Assembly (NCBI GenBank): GCA_022563755.1
Contig: JADFMT010000005.1
Location: 1 to 37,788 of the forward strand
Reading direction: 5' to 3'
DNA length: 37,788 nt
From: Patescibacteria group bacterium
GTDB taxonomy: Bacteria > Patescibacteriota > Minisyncoccia > HO2-45-28
Shown piece after piece: positions 16,442 through 24,876 of this stretch; positions within the stretch are counted from its first letter, which is position 1; every line of letters starts with the position of its first letter. A model generated the notes under the pieces. It made no database searches. It saw only the letters and a program-made list of their open reading frames with translations, and was not told the DNA's origin. The translations under genes and the position numbers were made by a program.

Positions 16442-18934
16442 ATGATTCTTACCGAAATTTTAGAAAAAAACGCTAAAGCATTTCCTCATAAAACTGCACT
16501 TACCATGCGGATGGGGTATCGGACGGTCTCGTTTACCTATCAAGAGGTATATGATTTTTCTTTAAGCGTTGCGTGTTTGTTGGAGAAAAATGGAGTGGCA
16601 AAGGGGGATAGAGTTTTATTGCTTGCACCCAACTCTCCTTATTGGATTTGTGTCTTTTGGGGCACCCTTCTTCGTGGTGCGATCATTGTACCGCTCAACA
16701 TCCAAAGCACAGCCCGGATGCTAAAGAAAATTGCCGAACAAACAGAAGCAAAAATTCTTTTCAAGCATGTACGCTTCCGGCAAGAAATTCCTACAGGGCT
16801 CAAAACCCACGATATTGAACTCCTGAAAGAAGATTTGTACGGCACGGACTCATCGAGTTTTAAAGAAACAGAAATACTGGAAAATGACCTGGCCCAAATT
16901 CTCTATACATCCGGTACTACCGGTGATCCCAAAGGAGTGATGCTTACACACAAAAATATATTCTCAAACGTTAAGACCCTAAGTCGACTTATCCCCATAT
17001 CAAAAGACGATAAATTTTTATCAATTTTGCCGTTAAGCCATATTTTTGAGCAGGTGGTAGGATTTGTGCTGCCTTTTGAGAAAGCCGCCCAAATTATCTA
17101 TGTCTCGTCTCCCGTCTTGATTCCAGATCTCTTAAAAGAGCACCGGATTACCAAAATGGTAGTGGTTCCAGAATTTTTACATATTATAATGACACGAATT
17201 TACGCGCGGGCTCGAGAGAAAGGAAAGAAGAAAATTTTTGATACCTTGATGCAGCTCGCGAACAACATGAATCTAAAAGTCCTACGGCGCCTTTTGTTTT
17301 ATCCGGTGCATGTGCGCTTGGGCGGAAAACTTCGGACGATTGCATCAGGAGGCGCCGCACTTGATCCTGAACTTGAGAGAAAATGGAATGCTTTAGGAAT
17401 CGATCTTCTTCAGGGCTACGGCCTTACCGAGACCTCGCCAATCATCTCAGCCAATACCTACCGTGATCATAGACTTGGATCCGTGGGCAAAGTTTTGCCT
17501 GATGTGCAAGTCAAAATCGCACCGGACGGAGAAATTTTGGTAAAGGGGCCGAATGTTTTTCAGGGCTATTTTAAGGACCAAGAAAAAACCAGCCAGGCAT
17601 TTAACGAGGAAGGATGGTTTAGGACTGGGGATGACGGAGGGCTCGACGCGGACGGTTTTCTCTATATCAAGGGGAGGAAAAAGTACATGATTAAGGGTTC
17701 TGGTGCGCAAAATGTCTATCCTGAAGATATCGAATTTGAGCTCAATAATATTGCGGGTGTAAAAGATAGTTGTGTTGTGGGTCTGGAAAAACCTGCTGGC
17801 AGGGTAGAGATCCACGCGGTTTTATTGGGAGATATAGAAAATCCCGAGCACATTATTGAGGAAGCAAACACCCGTCTTGCTTCGTACCAACAAATTACGG
17901 GTTGGTCTCTTTGGCCTGAGGAAGATTTTCCTAGATCTGCTACGCGTAAAGTCAAAAAAGAAGAGGTGATCCGGTGGCTGAAGAAAAAAGAAAGTTTATC
18001 CCCCGATCTGTCCGCCAAAGCTTTAGCGAAAGAGGGCGAAGAGGACAAGACACTATTGATGCATCTTTTAGCTGAGGTAACGGATGTCGACGTTGCTCGT
18101 ATATCGGGTGATACAAAAATCGTTCCCGACCTCAATTTAGACTCACTTTTACGAATTGAGTTGACAGCTCGCATTGAAGAAAAATTTGGAGCTGTCGTTG
18201 ACGAATCAAAAATCAACCCGCAAACATTAGTTTCGGATTTAGAGGAGATGATAAAAAAGAAAGAGGCACCAAAAGAAAAACTAAAATTTAAGACATGGCC
18301 GCTATCATGGTGGGTCATTCTCGACAGAATGCTTGATCAGTCTCTATTTATTTTTCCATTTGTTAAAATCTTTGTGAGATTAAAAGTAGAAGGAAAAGAA
18401 AATTTAAAAAATCTTTCTCTGCCCGCTATTTTTATGCCCAATCATATTAGCCATTTGGATTCTTTAATTATATTAATGGCTTTACCCCTTACGACGAGAA
18501 AGCGAATTGCGTATGCTGCAGCAAAGGATGTTCTCTATGGGACGTATAAAAGATGGTCGCTACTTGCAGAGTGGTTATTTAATGCGTTTCCATTTCCGCG
18601 CCGCGAAGGAGAGAATATAAAATTCGGACTCGATTATATGGGGCGGTTGTTGGATAAAAAATGGTCAATTGTTATCTATCCGGAAGGGGAGGTATCAAGA
18701 AACGGTGAGCTTCTGGCGCTCAAACGGGGCACGGGCCTTGTTACAATAGAGATGGACGTCCCGATCGTACCCGTAAAAATTACCGGTACGAATCACATTG
18801 TGCCATACGCAAAATTGATACCTAAGCGTAGAGGCGAGGTGAGTATACGATTTGGCAAACCTCTTACCTTTAGTAAAAGAGATTCGTACGAGGAGGCTCG
18901 AGAGAAAATACAAAATGCTTTGGAGCGCTTATGA
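16442..18934 (+). CDS. Long-chain acyl-CoA/ACP synthetase - acyl carrier domain - PlsC acyltransferase fusion
   Basis: AMP-binding motif ILYTSGTTGDPKGVMLTH, GYGLTETSP; carrier motif VPDLNLDSLLRIEL; PlsC motifs NHISHLDSL and YPEGEVSRNGEL. Confidence 0.95.
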   Translation: MILTEILEKNAKAFPHKTALTMRMGYRTVSFTYQEVYDFSLSVACLLEKNGVAKGDRVLLLAPNSPYWICVFWGTLLRGAIIVPLNIQSTARMLKKIAEQTEAKILFKHVRFRQEIPTGLKTHDIELLKEDLYGTDSSSFKETEILENDLAQILYTSGTTGDPKGVMLTHKNIFSNVKTLSRLIPISKDDKFLSILPLSHIFEQVVGFVLPFEKAAQIIYVSSPVLIPDLLKEHRITKMVVVPEFLHIIMTRIYARAREKGKKKIFDTLMQLANNMNLKVLRRLLFYPVHVRLGGKLRTIASGGAALDPELERKWNALGIDLLQGYGLTETSPIISANTYRDHRLGSVGKVLPDVQVKIAPDGEILVKGPNVFQGYFKDQEKTSQAFNEEGWFRTGDDGGLDADGFLYIKGRKKYMIKGSGAQNVYPEDIEFELNNIAGVKDSCVVGLEKPAGRVEIHAVLLGDIENPEHIIEEANTRLASYQQITGWSLWPEEDFPRSATRKVKKEEVIRWLKKKESLSPDLSAKALAKEGEEDKTLLMHLLAEVTDVDVARISGDTKIVPDLNLDSLLRIELTARIEEKFGAVVDESKINPQTLVSDLEEMIKKKEAPKEKLKFKTWPLSWWVILDRMLDQSLFIFPFVKIFVRLKVEGKENLKNLSLPAIFMPNHISHLDSLIILMALPLTTRKRIAYAAAKDVLYGTYKRWSLLAEWLFNAFPFPRREGENIKFGLDYMGRLLDKKWSIVIYPEGEVSRNGELLALKRGTGLVTIEMDVPIVPVKITGTNHIVPYAKLIPKRRGEVSIRFGKPLTFSKRDSYEEAREKIQNALERL
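18011..18045. repeat. Intragenic palindromic repeat (CGCCAAAGCTTTAGCG core)
   Basis: TCCGCCAAAGCTTTAGCGAAAGAGGGCGAAGAGGA within the linker of the synthetase-ACP fusion; shares core with 143-188. Confidence 0.7.
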
Positions 18935-19026
18935 GCCGATTTGACCCCGTTAGACAAAATCGCATTGCGGCTATGAACCCCGTTAAGCAAAATATCATTT
19001 TGCTTAACGGGATTGACAAATTTTAG
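18931..19026 (+). other. 31-codon ORF made of CCCGTTA-family repeat units
   Basis: MSRFDPVRQNRIAAMNPVKQNIILLNGIDKF*; ATGA overlap with preceding stop; hairpin CCCGTTAAGCAAAATatcATTTTGCTTAACGGG. Confidence 0.45.
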
Positions 19027-19040
19027 GACGCGTTTATACT
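19013..19040 (+). promoter_or_regulatory. Sigma70-type promoter upstream of zinc-ribbon gene
   Basis: TTGACA (19013-19018), 16-nt spacer, TATACT (19035-19040). Confidence 0.6.
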
Positions 19041-19156
19041 AGCGTGGTGTAGAGTATTTGAGCCAAAGTAGGCTATTTTATATAGAACATCACGTTTTAT
19101 GGAAGCGCCATTTTGCTTAAGTCTCGAAAGGTCCATTAGTAGTATTAAAAAACAAA

Positions 19157-19342
19157 ATGGCGTATCAGCAAAATGGCGATGGCTTTCAGCGAAAGATGTA
19201 TCAGGGAAACTGGAAATGCTCAAAATGCAGTAAAGATATAACCGAGCTTCCATTCGACCCCGATCCTGCCCGGCTTGACCAGCTGCAGTGTCGCGATTGT
19301 CACCGCGAGCGGCGAACCTTTTCCAGAGGAAGTCGTTACTAA
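19157..19342 (+). CDS. Small CxxC...CxxC zinc-ribbon protein
   Basis: WKCSKCSKDITELPFDPDPARLDQLQCRDCHRERR; 61 aa. Confidence 0.85.
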   Translation: MAYQQNGDGFQRKMYQGNWKCSKCSKDITELPFDPDPARLDQLQCRDCHRERRTFSRGSRY

Positions 19343-19358
19343 ACAAAAAATCAAACCC

Positions 19359-19397
19359 AACCCCCCGACGTCACGTCGGGGGGTTTAGGTTTTTTGG
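19359..19397 (+). terminator. Intrinsic terminator
   Basis: AACCCCCCGACGTcACGTCGGGGGGTTTaggTTTTTT. Confidence 0.85.
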
Positions 19398-19416
19398 AGT
19401 AGGGTATAATAGCGGG

Positions 19417-20226
19417 ATGACTACGAAAATCAAGCATTTTCAAAAGAAAGTTTATGCATATTATTACAAACACGGGCGTAATTTGCCGTGGCGAAAGACC
19501 CGAAATCCTTACCATATTTTTATCTCTGAGGTCATGCTTCAGCAAACACAGGTCGAGACTGTACTTAAAAAATACCATCCTTTTCTGAAGGCATTTCCGA
19601 GCTTTCGTGCGCTCTCTTATGCCCCGCTTCGAGAGATACTTGCACTTTGGAAGGGTTTAGGCTATAATCGCCGTGCACTCTTTCTAAAAAAAAGTGCCAA
19701 AAAAGTGACCCATGAATTTAGCGCCAGGTTTCCACCCGAGGCAGAAATACTTGCAACCCTGCCCGGAATTGGGCAGGCAACCGCAAAGGCCACTGTGGTT
19801 TTTGCTTTTAACAAACCCGAGGTTTTTCTTGAGACCAATATCCGCAGAGTCTTTATCCACCATTTTTTCAGCGTCAAAAAAAGGGTATCCGACAGCGAAA
19901 TTTTACCGCTGGTTGAGCGCACCTTGGATGTTTCAAATCCCCGAATATGGTATTGGGCGTTGATGGATTACGGGAGCGCGCTTAAAAAAACGCATCCGAA
20001 TCCGAATCGAAAAAGCGCACACTACACAAAGCAAGCGCGCTTTAAGGGTTCAGATCGGCAAATTCGAGGGAAAATTCTTGAGGTCCTGATTGTTCATCCT
20101 TATCTTTCAAGACCTATGATTTTCAGTAAAATTAATGCCAGTCAAAATCAAATAATGAGGTGTCTTTTAAGTCTTCAAAAAGAAGGATTTATTACATACA
20201 CAAAAAATCGATTTCATATTATTTAG
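19417..20226 (+). CDS. mutY: A/G-specific adenine glycosylase-like (MutY), short form without FeS cysteines
   Basis: GRNLPWRKTRNPYHIFISEVMLQQTQVETVL, LPGIGQATAKATVVFAF, FLETNIRRVFIHHFF; in-frame ATG at 19417 is 6 nt after TATAAT. Confidence 0.85.
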   Translation: MTTKIKHFQKKVYAYYYKHGRNLPWRKTRNPYHIFISEVMLQQTQVETVLKKYHPFLKAFPSFRALSYAPLREILALWKGLGYNRRALFLKKSAKKVTHEFSARFPPEAEILATLPGIGQATAKATVVFAFNKPEVFLETNIRRVFIHHFFSVKKRVSDSEILPLVERTLDVSNPRIWYWALMDYGSALKKTHPNPNRKSAHYTKQARFKGSDRQIRGKILEVLIVHPYLSRPMIFSKINASQNQIMRCLLSLQKEGFITYTKNRFHII

Positions 20227-20234
20227 CCAAAATC

Positions 20235-21623
20235 ATGATAAAGTTTACACTTACCACGCAACTTCCTAGACAAAAAGACATCGCGCTCGTCTCTTTTTCT
20301 GACGAGAAAGAAAGCGTGGTTATAATGCTACCGGGCGGCCAAAAATCTATTCGGCTGGGTATCCTCGAAAAGGAGAAAATTAATCGAAGAAAGCTTGTCT
20401 TACTGATTCGTCAGACTGTTGCTCTTGCAAAATCACATCAAATCAAGCGCCTTGCATTTTTGCTGGATGACTTTGTATTTCCATCTTTTGAGACTACGTC
20501 GCGAGCGCTGGCTGAGCTTTTGGCCGTAAATTGCGAGATGGCCAATTTTGAATTTATAAAATACAAGACGCGCCCCAAAGAGGGATGGAATTTTTTAGAG
20601 GAGGTGATTGTGGTCTCTAAAAAAGCCACCGCAAACATTAAACAGGGATTAAAAATCGGAGCTTTGATTGGAGGGGAAGTTAACGCATGTCGCGTGCTTG
20701 TAAATACTCCTGCGGGCGAGATGACGCCTCAGATTTTAGCATATGCTGCTGGGAAAGCGGTTCGGGGAACATCTGTAAAAACAACCGTTCTCGGACAAAC
20801 CGAGATCGAGCGACTCCGAATGGGCGGAGTTTTAGGAGTGTCAAGGGGATCAGCCGAGGAGCCCTGTTTTATTATTTTGGAATACTGGGGAGGAGAGGCA
20901 AAGGAGAAGCCAATAGTTTTAGTGGGTAAGGGAGTTACTTTTGATACCGGCGGCCTGAATCTGAAGCCGACCGAGGGTATTTACGAGATGCATATGGATA
21001 TGTCCGGCGCTGCAGCAGTAATTCATGCGATTGCGGCTTCAGCAAAGCTGAAATTAAACAAAAATATTGTGGGTCTGATCCCGGCGGTTGAAAATATGCC
21101 GTCCGGCTCCAGTTATCACCCGGGCGATGTATTAAGAACTATGTCCGGCAAGACGATTGAGGTATTAAATACCGATGCCGAGGGAAGAATTATTTTGGCC
21201 GACGCACTCTTATACGCGAAGCGCTATCGGCCCGGTCTGTTGGTAGATGTTGCGACCTTAACCAGCGCTGCAATAATGGCATTAGGTCAGCGAGCTTCAG
21301 CCATTTTTAGCACAGAGGAGGATCTGCAAAAACTGATTTGTGAGCTTGGAGAGGAAAGCGGGGATTATGTTTGGCCCATGCCTTTGTGGGAGGAATATGA
21401 GGAGGATATAAAAGGAACGTTTGGGGATGTTGCAAATACCGGCAAGACACGATACGGCGGCGCGATCACGGCTGCGATGTTTTTAAAACAATTCATTGGA
21501 AGCTTTCCGTGGGTTCATATTGATATTGCGCCTCGAATGACCAGCATTGAAGGCGAGCACCTTGCAAAAGGGGCCGCTGGTGCACCGGTGCGTCTTTTAG
21601 TGAAGCTTTTAGAGCGAATTTAA
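20235..21623 (+). CDS. pepA: M17 leucyl aminopeptidase
   Basis: VGKGVTFDTGGLNLKPTEGIYEMHMDMSGAAAVIHA, NTDAEGRIILADALLYA; start at 20235 preferred over 20160. Confidence 0.94.
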   Translation: MIKFTLTTQLPRQKDIALVSFSDEKESVVIMLPGGQKSIRLGILEKEKINRRKLVLLIRQTVALAKSHQIKRLAFLLDDFVFPSFETTSRALAELLAVNCEMANFEFIKYKTRPKEGWNFLEEVIVVSKKATANIKQGLKIGALIGGEVNACRVLVNTPAGEMTPQILAYAAGKAVRGTSVKTTVLGQTEIERLRMGGVLGVSRGSAEEPCFIILEYWGGEAKEKPIVLVGKGVTFDTGGLNLKPTEGIYEMHMDMSGAAAVIHAIAASAKLKLNKNIVGLIPAVENMPSGSSYHPGDVLRTMSGKTIEVLNTDAEGRIILADALLYAKRYRPGLLVDVATLTSAAIMALGQRASAIFSTEEDLQKLICELGEESGDYVWPMPLWEEYEEDIKGTFGDVANTGKTRYGGAITAAMFLKQFIGSFPWVHIDIAPRMTSIEGEHLAKGAAGAPVRLLVKLLERI

Positions 21624-21670
21624 TTAAAAAATAAGACCTTAAGAGATTCCACTTTTTAATAGTTTTACTG

Positions 21671-21708
21671 CCCCAAACAGCCCTGACGTTACGTCGGGGC
21701 TGTTTGGT
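21671..21708 (+). terminator. Intrinsic-terminator-like hairpin
   Basis: CCAAACAGCCCTGACGTtACGTCGGGGCTGTTTGG. Confidence 0.75.
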
Positions 21709-21722
21709 ATTATAATAACGGT

Positions 21723-22907
21723 ATGTCGTTTCCAAGAGAGCATTTCCATTTTTTTGGAAATCGCGAGATGAACTCTCTCTATATGACGATCGGGCTTTTG
21801 TATTTTGCAGAGGGCCTGATGGGCATTTTTATTCCGATTTATTTTTGGAAGCTCGGATTTCCCCTTTGGAAAATCCTCTTTTTTTATTTTTTGATATCGT
21901 TTTCTTTTGTTCTTATCCTATTTGCGGCCCTGCCCGCTATTCGGAAACTTTCCGATAAAATGATGATGTTTTTAAGTATTCCGTTTTTGGTCGCATATTT
22001 TTTTGGGCTTACCTATTTAGCCGATATTCCTTTTCTTTTTTATATTCTTCCTATAATGGCTGCGGCAGGGTCTCTGCTTTTTAATGTGGGTTATCATATT
22101 GATTTTTCCGGCACTGCCGATGATGGCTACATCGGTCGGGAAGTAGGTATGCGTTACATGGTAGGCTCACTTGCACAATTTGCAGCTCCGCTTGCAGGAG
22201 GATTTTTAATTGCATTTTTAGGATTTGGAAACAATTTTTTTATTGGGTCTGCCATTTTGCTGCTTGCAGTTTTGCCGCTTTTTTTCTTCCCCAAGCGTAA
22301 TTTTTCTAGACGCCTAAATTACCGTTCTGTTTTGCGTTTTTTGAAGGATAAAGCATTGATGCCTTTTACGATTTCGGGATTTGGTTATGCGACCGAGACA
22401 ACCGTTGGCCAGGTTATTTGGCCTTTGTTTATTTTTTTGAGCGTGGGCAGTATTGAGAATTATGGCGCAGTGATATCGGGCGGTCTCTTGGTTGGTGCGG
22501 TTGTCACTTATCTCGTCGGATTTTTATCTGATCACGGACGGCGGCGAAAAACCCTGGCATGGAGCGCAAGTGCGCTAGCAGCTATCTGGGCCTTAAGACC
22601 TTTTTTCCTTAACCCATTTATAGTTTCTGCTAGTCAAGCAGGAGGAGCGGGAGTTAAGGGCGCGCTTATGGTTTCCTGGTCAAGTCAATACTATAAGATT
22701 GCGCGCGCAATTCCCAATCACGAAACATTTATCTTAAGCCGTGAAATGCTTTACCACCTTGCTCGTATGCTTTTTCTTCCTTTTCTCATGCTTGCCTCTT
22801 ATCTTTTCTCGTCGAGCCAATTTTTTACCTTCAGTTTTATTATCGCCGCCCTCCTTTCTCTTCTTTTTCTGTTTGCCAACCGTTTTCATCTTCAGCCAAA
22901 ATCATAA
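21723..22907 (+). CDS. MFS-like membrane transporter
   Basis: 394 aa hydrophobic; LVGFLSDHGRRRKTLAWSASAL loop; GREVGMRYMVGSLAQFAAPLAGGFLIAFLG. Confidence 0.82.
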   Translation: MSFPREHFHFFGNREMNSLYMTIGLLYFAEGLMGIFIPIYFWKLGFPLWKILFFYFLISFSFVLILFAALPAIRKLSDKMMMFLSIPFLVAYFFGLTYLADIPFLFYILPIMAAAGSLLFNVGYHIDFSGTADDGYIGREVGMRYMVGSLAQFAAPLAGGFLIAFLGFGNNFFIGSAILLLAVLPLFFFPKRNFSRRLNYRSVLRFLKDKALMPFTISGFGYATETTVGQVIWPLFIFLSVGSIENYGAVISGGLLVGAVVTYLVGFLSDHGRRRKTLAWSASALAAIWALRPFFLNPFIVSASQAGGAGVKGALMVSWSSQYYKIARAIPNHETFILSREMLYHLARMLFLPFLMLASYLFSSSQFFTFSFIIAALLSLLFLFANRFHLQPKS

Positions 22908-23803
22908 TGGATAAAACGGTTATTTTAGTAACTGGGTCGGATCGGCGAGAGATGGTTCGCGAAGCATTGACTAAACTTGGCGAGGCGTTTACGAACGCAG
23001 TCAAAGACGCAAAAAAGATTTTCATTCATCCTAATTTGGTTTCTCCCTACAATAAAGCTGCATCAACCGACGTGGAGGTTGTCCGTGGCATCGTGGACCA
23101 TATCTCGCTTATCCGGTCAGATGAGATCTTGATTGGCGACGCAAGCTATTATGATACGAAAAAAGCATTTGAAATTTTTAGCTATCCATCACTCAAACGC
23201 TCAGGAAACATTAAACTCGTTGATTTAAATGCGGAGGCAACCACTCAAAGCTACACCTATGCGTCCGATTTGAAAAAAAAGCCGATTGGATTTTCAAGAA
23301 TCGTTTCCGATTCCGATCTCAATATTGTCGTGGTGCCGGCCAAAATGCATAGCTATTATATTGTGACTCTCTCGATTAAGACGCATACCGTGGGTTCATG
23401 TGTGGTGAAAAAATCTCCCTTTGGAATTCACGCCCGGTGGCCGTGGTTTCATACGGGCTTTAAGTCCGCGCATCTGTCGGTTGCTGATATGTATGGCGTC
23501 CGTCCTGCCCAACTTGCCGTTATTGACGCAACGCGAGCCATGGAGGGCGAAGGGCCTACTTCTGGTGACGAAATGGATCTTGGCTGGCTGATCGCCTCAT
23601 TTAATCCTGTTGCGGCTGATGCGCTTGGGGCATACTTGATGGGACTTGATCCATCTGATATCGGATATCTTTATCATTTGGATAAAAAAGGTTTAGGTCC
23701 CATTGATCCTGAAGCAATGAGCATCATGGGAGCGGATCCGAAAATACTCAGGCGAGAACTTAAACGACCTTCTAGTTATCCAGAGATTCTTGCATGGAGA
23801 TGA
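22907..23803 (+). CDS. DUF362 domain-containing protein
   Basis: KKIFIHPNLVSPYNKAASTDVEVVRGIVDHI...ILIGDASYYDTKKAFE...VIDATRAMEGEGPTSG...NPVAADALGA. Confidence 0.9.
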   Translation: MDKTVILVTGSDRREMVREALTKLGEAFTNAVKDAKKIFIHPNLVSPYNKAASTDVEVVRGIVDHISLIRSDEILIGDASYYDTKKAFEIFSYPSLKRSGNIKLVDLNAEATTQSYTYASDLKKKPIGFSRIVSDSDLNIVVVPAKMHSYYIVTLSIKTHTVGSCVVKKSPFGIHARWPWFHTGFKSAHLSVADMYGVRPAQLAVIDATRAMEGEGPTSGDEMDLGWLIASFNPVAADALGAYLMGLDPSDIGYLYHLDKKGLGPIDPEAMSIMGADPKILRRELKRPSSYPEILAWR

Positions 23804-23827
23804 AGAAGAGATAGTATACTATAAGTA

Positions 23828-23962
23828 ATGAATCCCGTTAGAGATCAAAACCTTGTGTTTTATACGTATATCATTAAAAGTCAGAAGAGTAATAAATGGC
23901 GCATAGGTATTATCAATAATTTACGGAAATGCTCAAAGCATTTCCTATCTCTAACGGGATGA
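23828..23962 (+). CDS. 44-aa GIY-YIG-like micro-ORF inside a terminal-inverted-repeat element (possibly decayed)
   Basis: MNPVRDQNLVFYTYIIKSQKSNKWRIGIINNLRKCSKHFLSLTG*; resembles GIY-YIG N-terminus; ends ATGA-overlapping the downstream gene; ends are perfect 14-bp inverted repeats 23832-23845/23947-23960. Confidence 0.55.
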   Translation: MNPVRDQNLVFYTYIIKSQKSNKWRIGIINNLRKCSKHFLSLTG

Positions 23963-24834
23963 AAGTTTTTGATGTTGGCATCGGGTGGGCAAATCCGGTT
24001 GATCGCGTATTTATTGAAACGCTCAAACTTTTTTTAAAAAAAGAAAAACTCTCCTTTCATGAAATTACATTTGTAAATCTCACGCGCGCGTATGAGGAGA
24101 TAAGGAATGGCAAGATTCATTATAAAACGTTTATTGATCGCGCCTCCGAAGACCATCCCGCGTATTTGTTAATTGCTGAGAAGCTAAAAGAGCGGGGTAC
24201 TTGCGTAATCAACGATCCGCATCACGTTATCCGTTTTGCATCTAAATCGTTCTTGCATAGGCTTTTTGAGGCCGAACGTCTTCCTGTCCCCCGGACATTT
24301 GTTATCTCGCCTACTGCATCAAAAAAACTTTCAAAGAGTGTGGCAAAAACTCTGGGCATCCCGTTTGTTCTTAAGCCTTCTTATAGCGGTTTGCAGGATG
24401 TCACCTTGACCGCGCGTACGGCAGGGGACATCATGAATTTTCTCAAGGAAAACTTAACGGATGAGTGCTTGGCCCAAGAATATGTTGCGCCATCTCTTAT
24501 AAACGGTCGGACCGCATGGTTTCGGCCGATCTTTGTCTGCGGCCGCACCATTGTGCACTGGTGGGATCCGAAAAATCAGTTTTATCATTCATTTGGGAGG
24601 TCGCGAGAGGAACAAAAAATCGGAAGAGTATTGGATAACTTCATGCAAAAAATTTTTCAAATCACAGGTTTTAAGCTTTTCTCAAGCGAGGTAGCAATGG
24701 ACAAAAAAGGAAAATTTTTGATTATTGATTACGCAAACCATCCGATTGATTTAAATAGTCAAGAGATTACTCCGGACGGTCTCCCTTTAGAGACCATTCG
24801 TATGATTGCGTCAAGTATTGTAAAATCCATATAA
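23959..24834 (+). CDS. ATP-grasp superfamily protein (in-frame upstream ATG at 23929)
   Basis: HVIRFASKSFLHRLFEAERLPVPRTFVI...GIPFVLKPSYSGLQDVTL...CLAQEYV...GKFLIIDYANHPIDL. Confidence 0.75.
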   Translation: MKVFDVGIGWANPVDRVFIETLKLFLKKEKLSFHEITFVNLTRAYEEIRNGKIHYKTFIDRASEDHPAYLLIAEKLKERGTCVINDPHHVIRFASKSFLHRLFEAERLPVPRTFVISPTASKKLSKSVAKTLGIPFVLKPSYSGLQDVTLTARTAGDIMNFLKENLTDECLAQEYVAPSLINGRTAWFRPIFVCGRTIVHWWDPKNQFYHSFGRSREEQKIGRVLDNFMQKIFQITGFKLFSSEVAMDKKGKFLIIDYANHPIDLNSQEITPDGLPLETIRMIASSIVKSI

Positions 24835-24876
24835 AGAGTAAAATAAAATATCATTACCTATTAAAAAGTTTATATC

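Noticed and set aside
19288-19416. N-terminal extension of the MutY ORF (MSRLSPRAANLFQRKSLLNKKSN...)
   Set aside because: It overlaps the zinc-ribbon CDS and runs through a strong terminator hairpin; the ATG at 19417 follows TATAAT and begins the conserved region.
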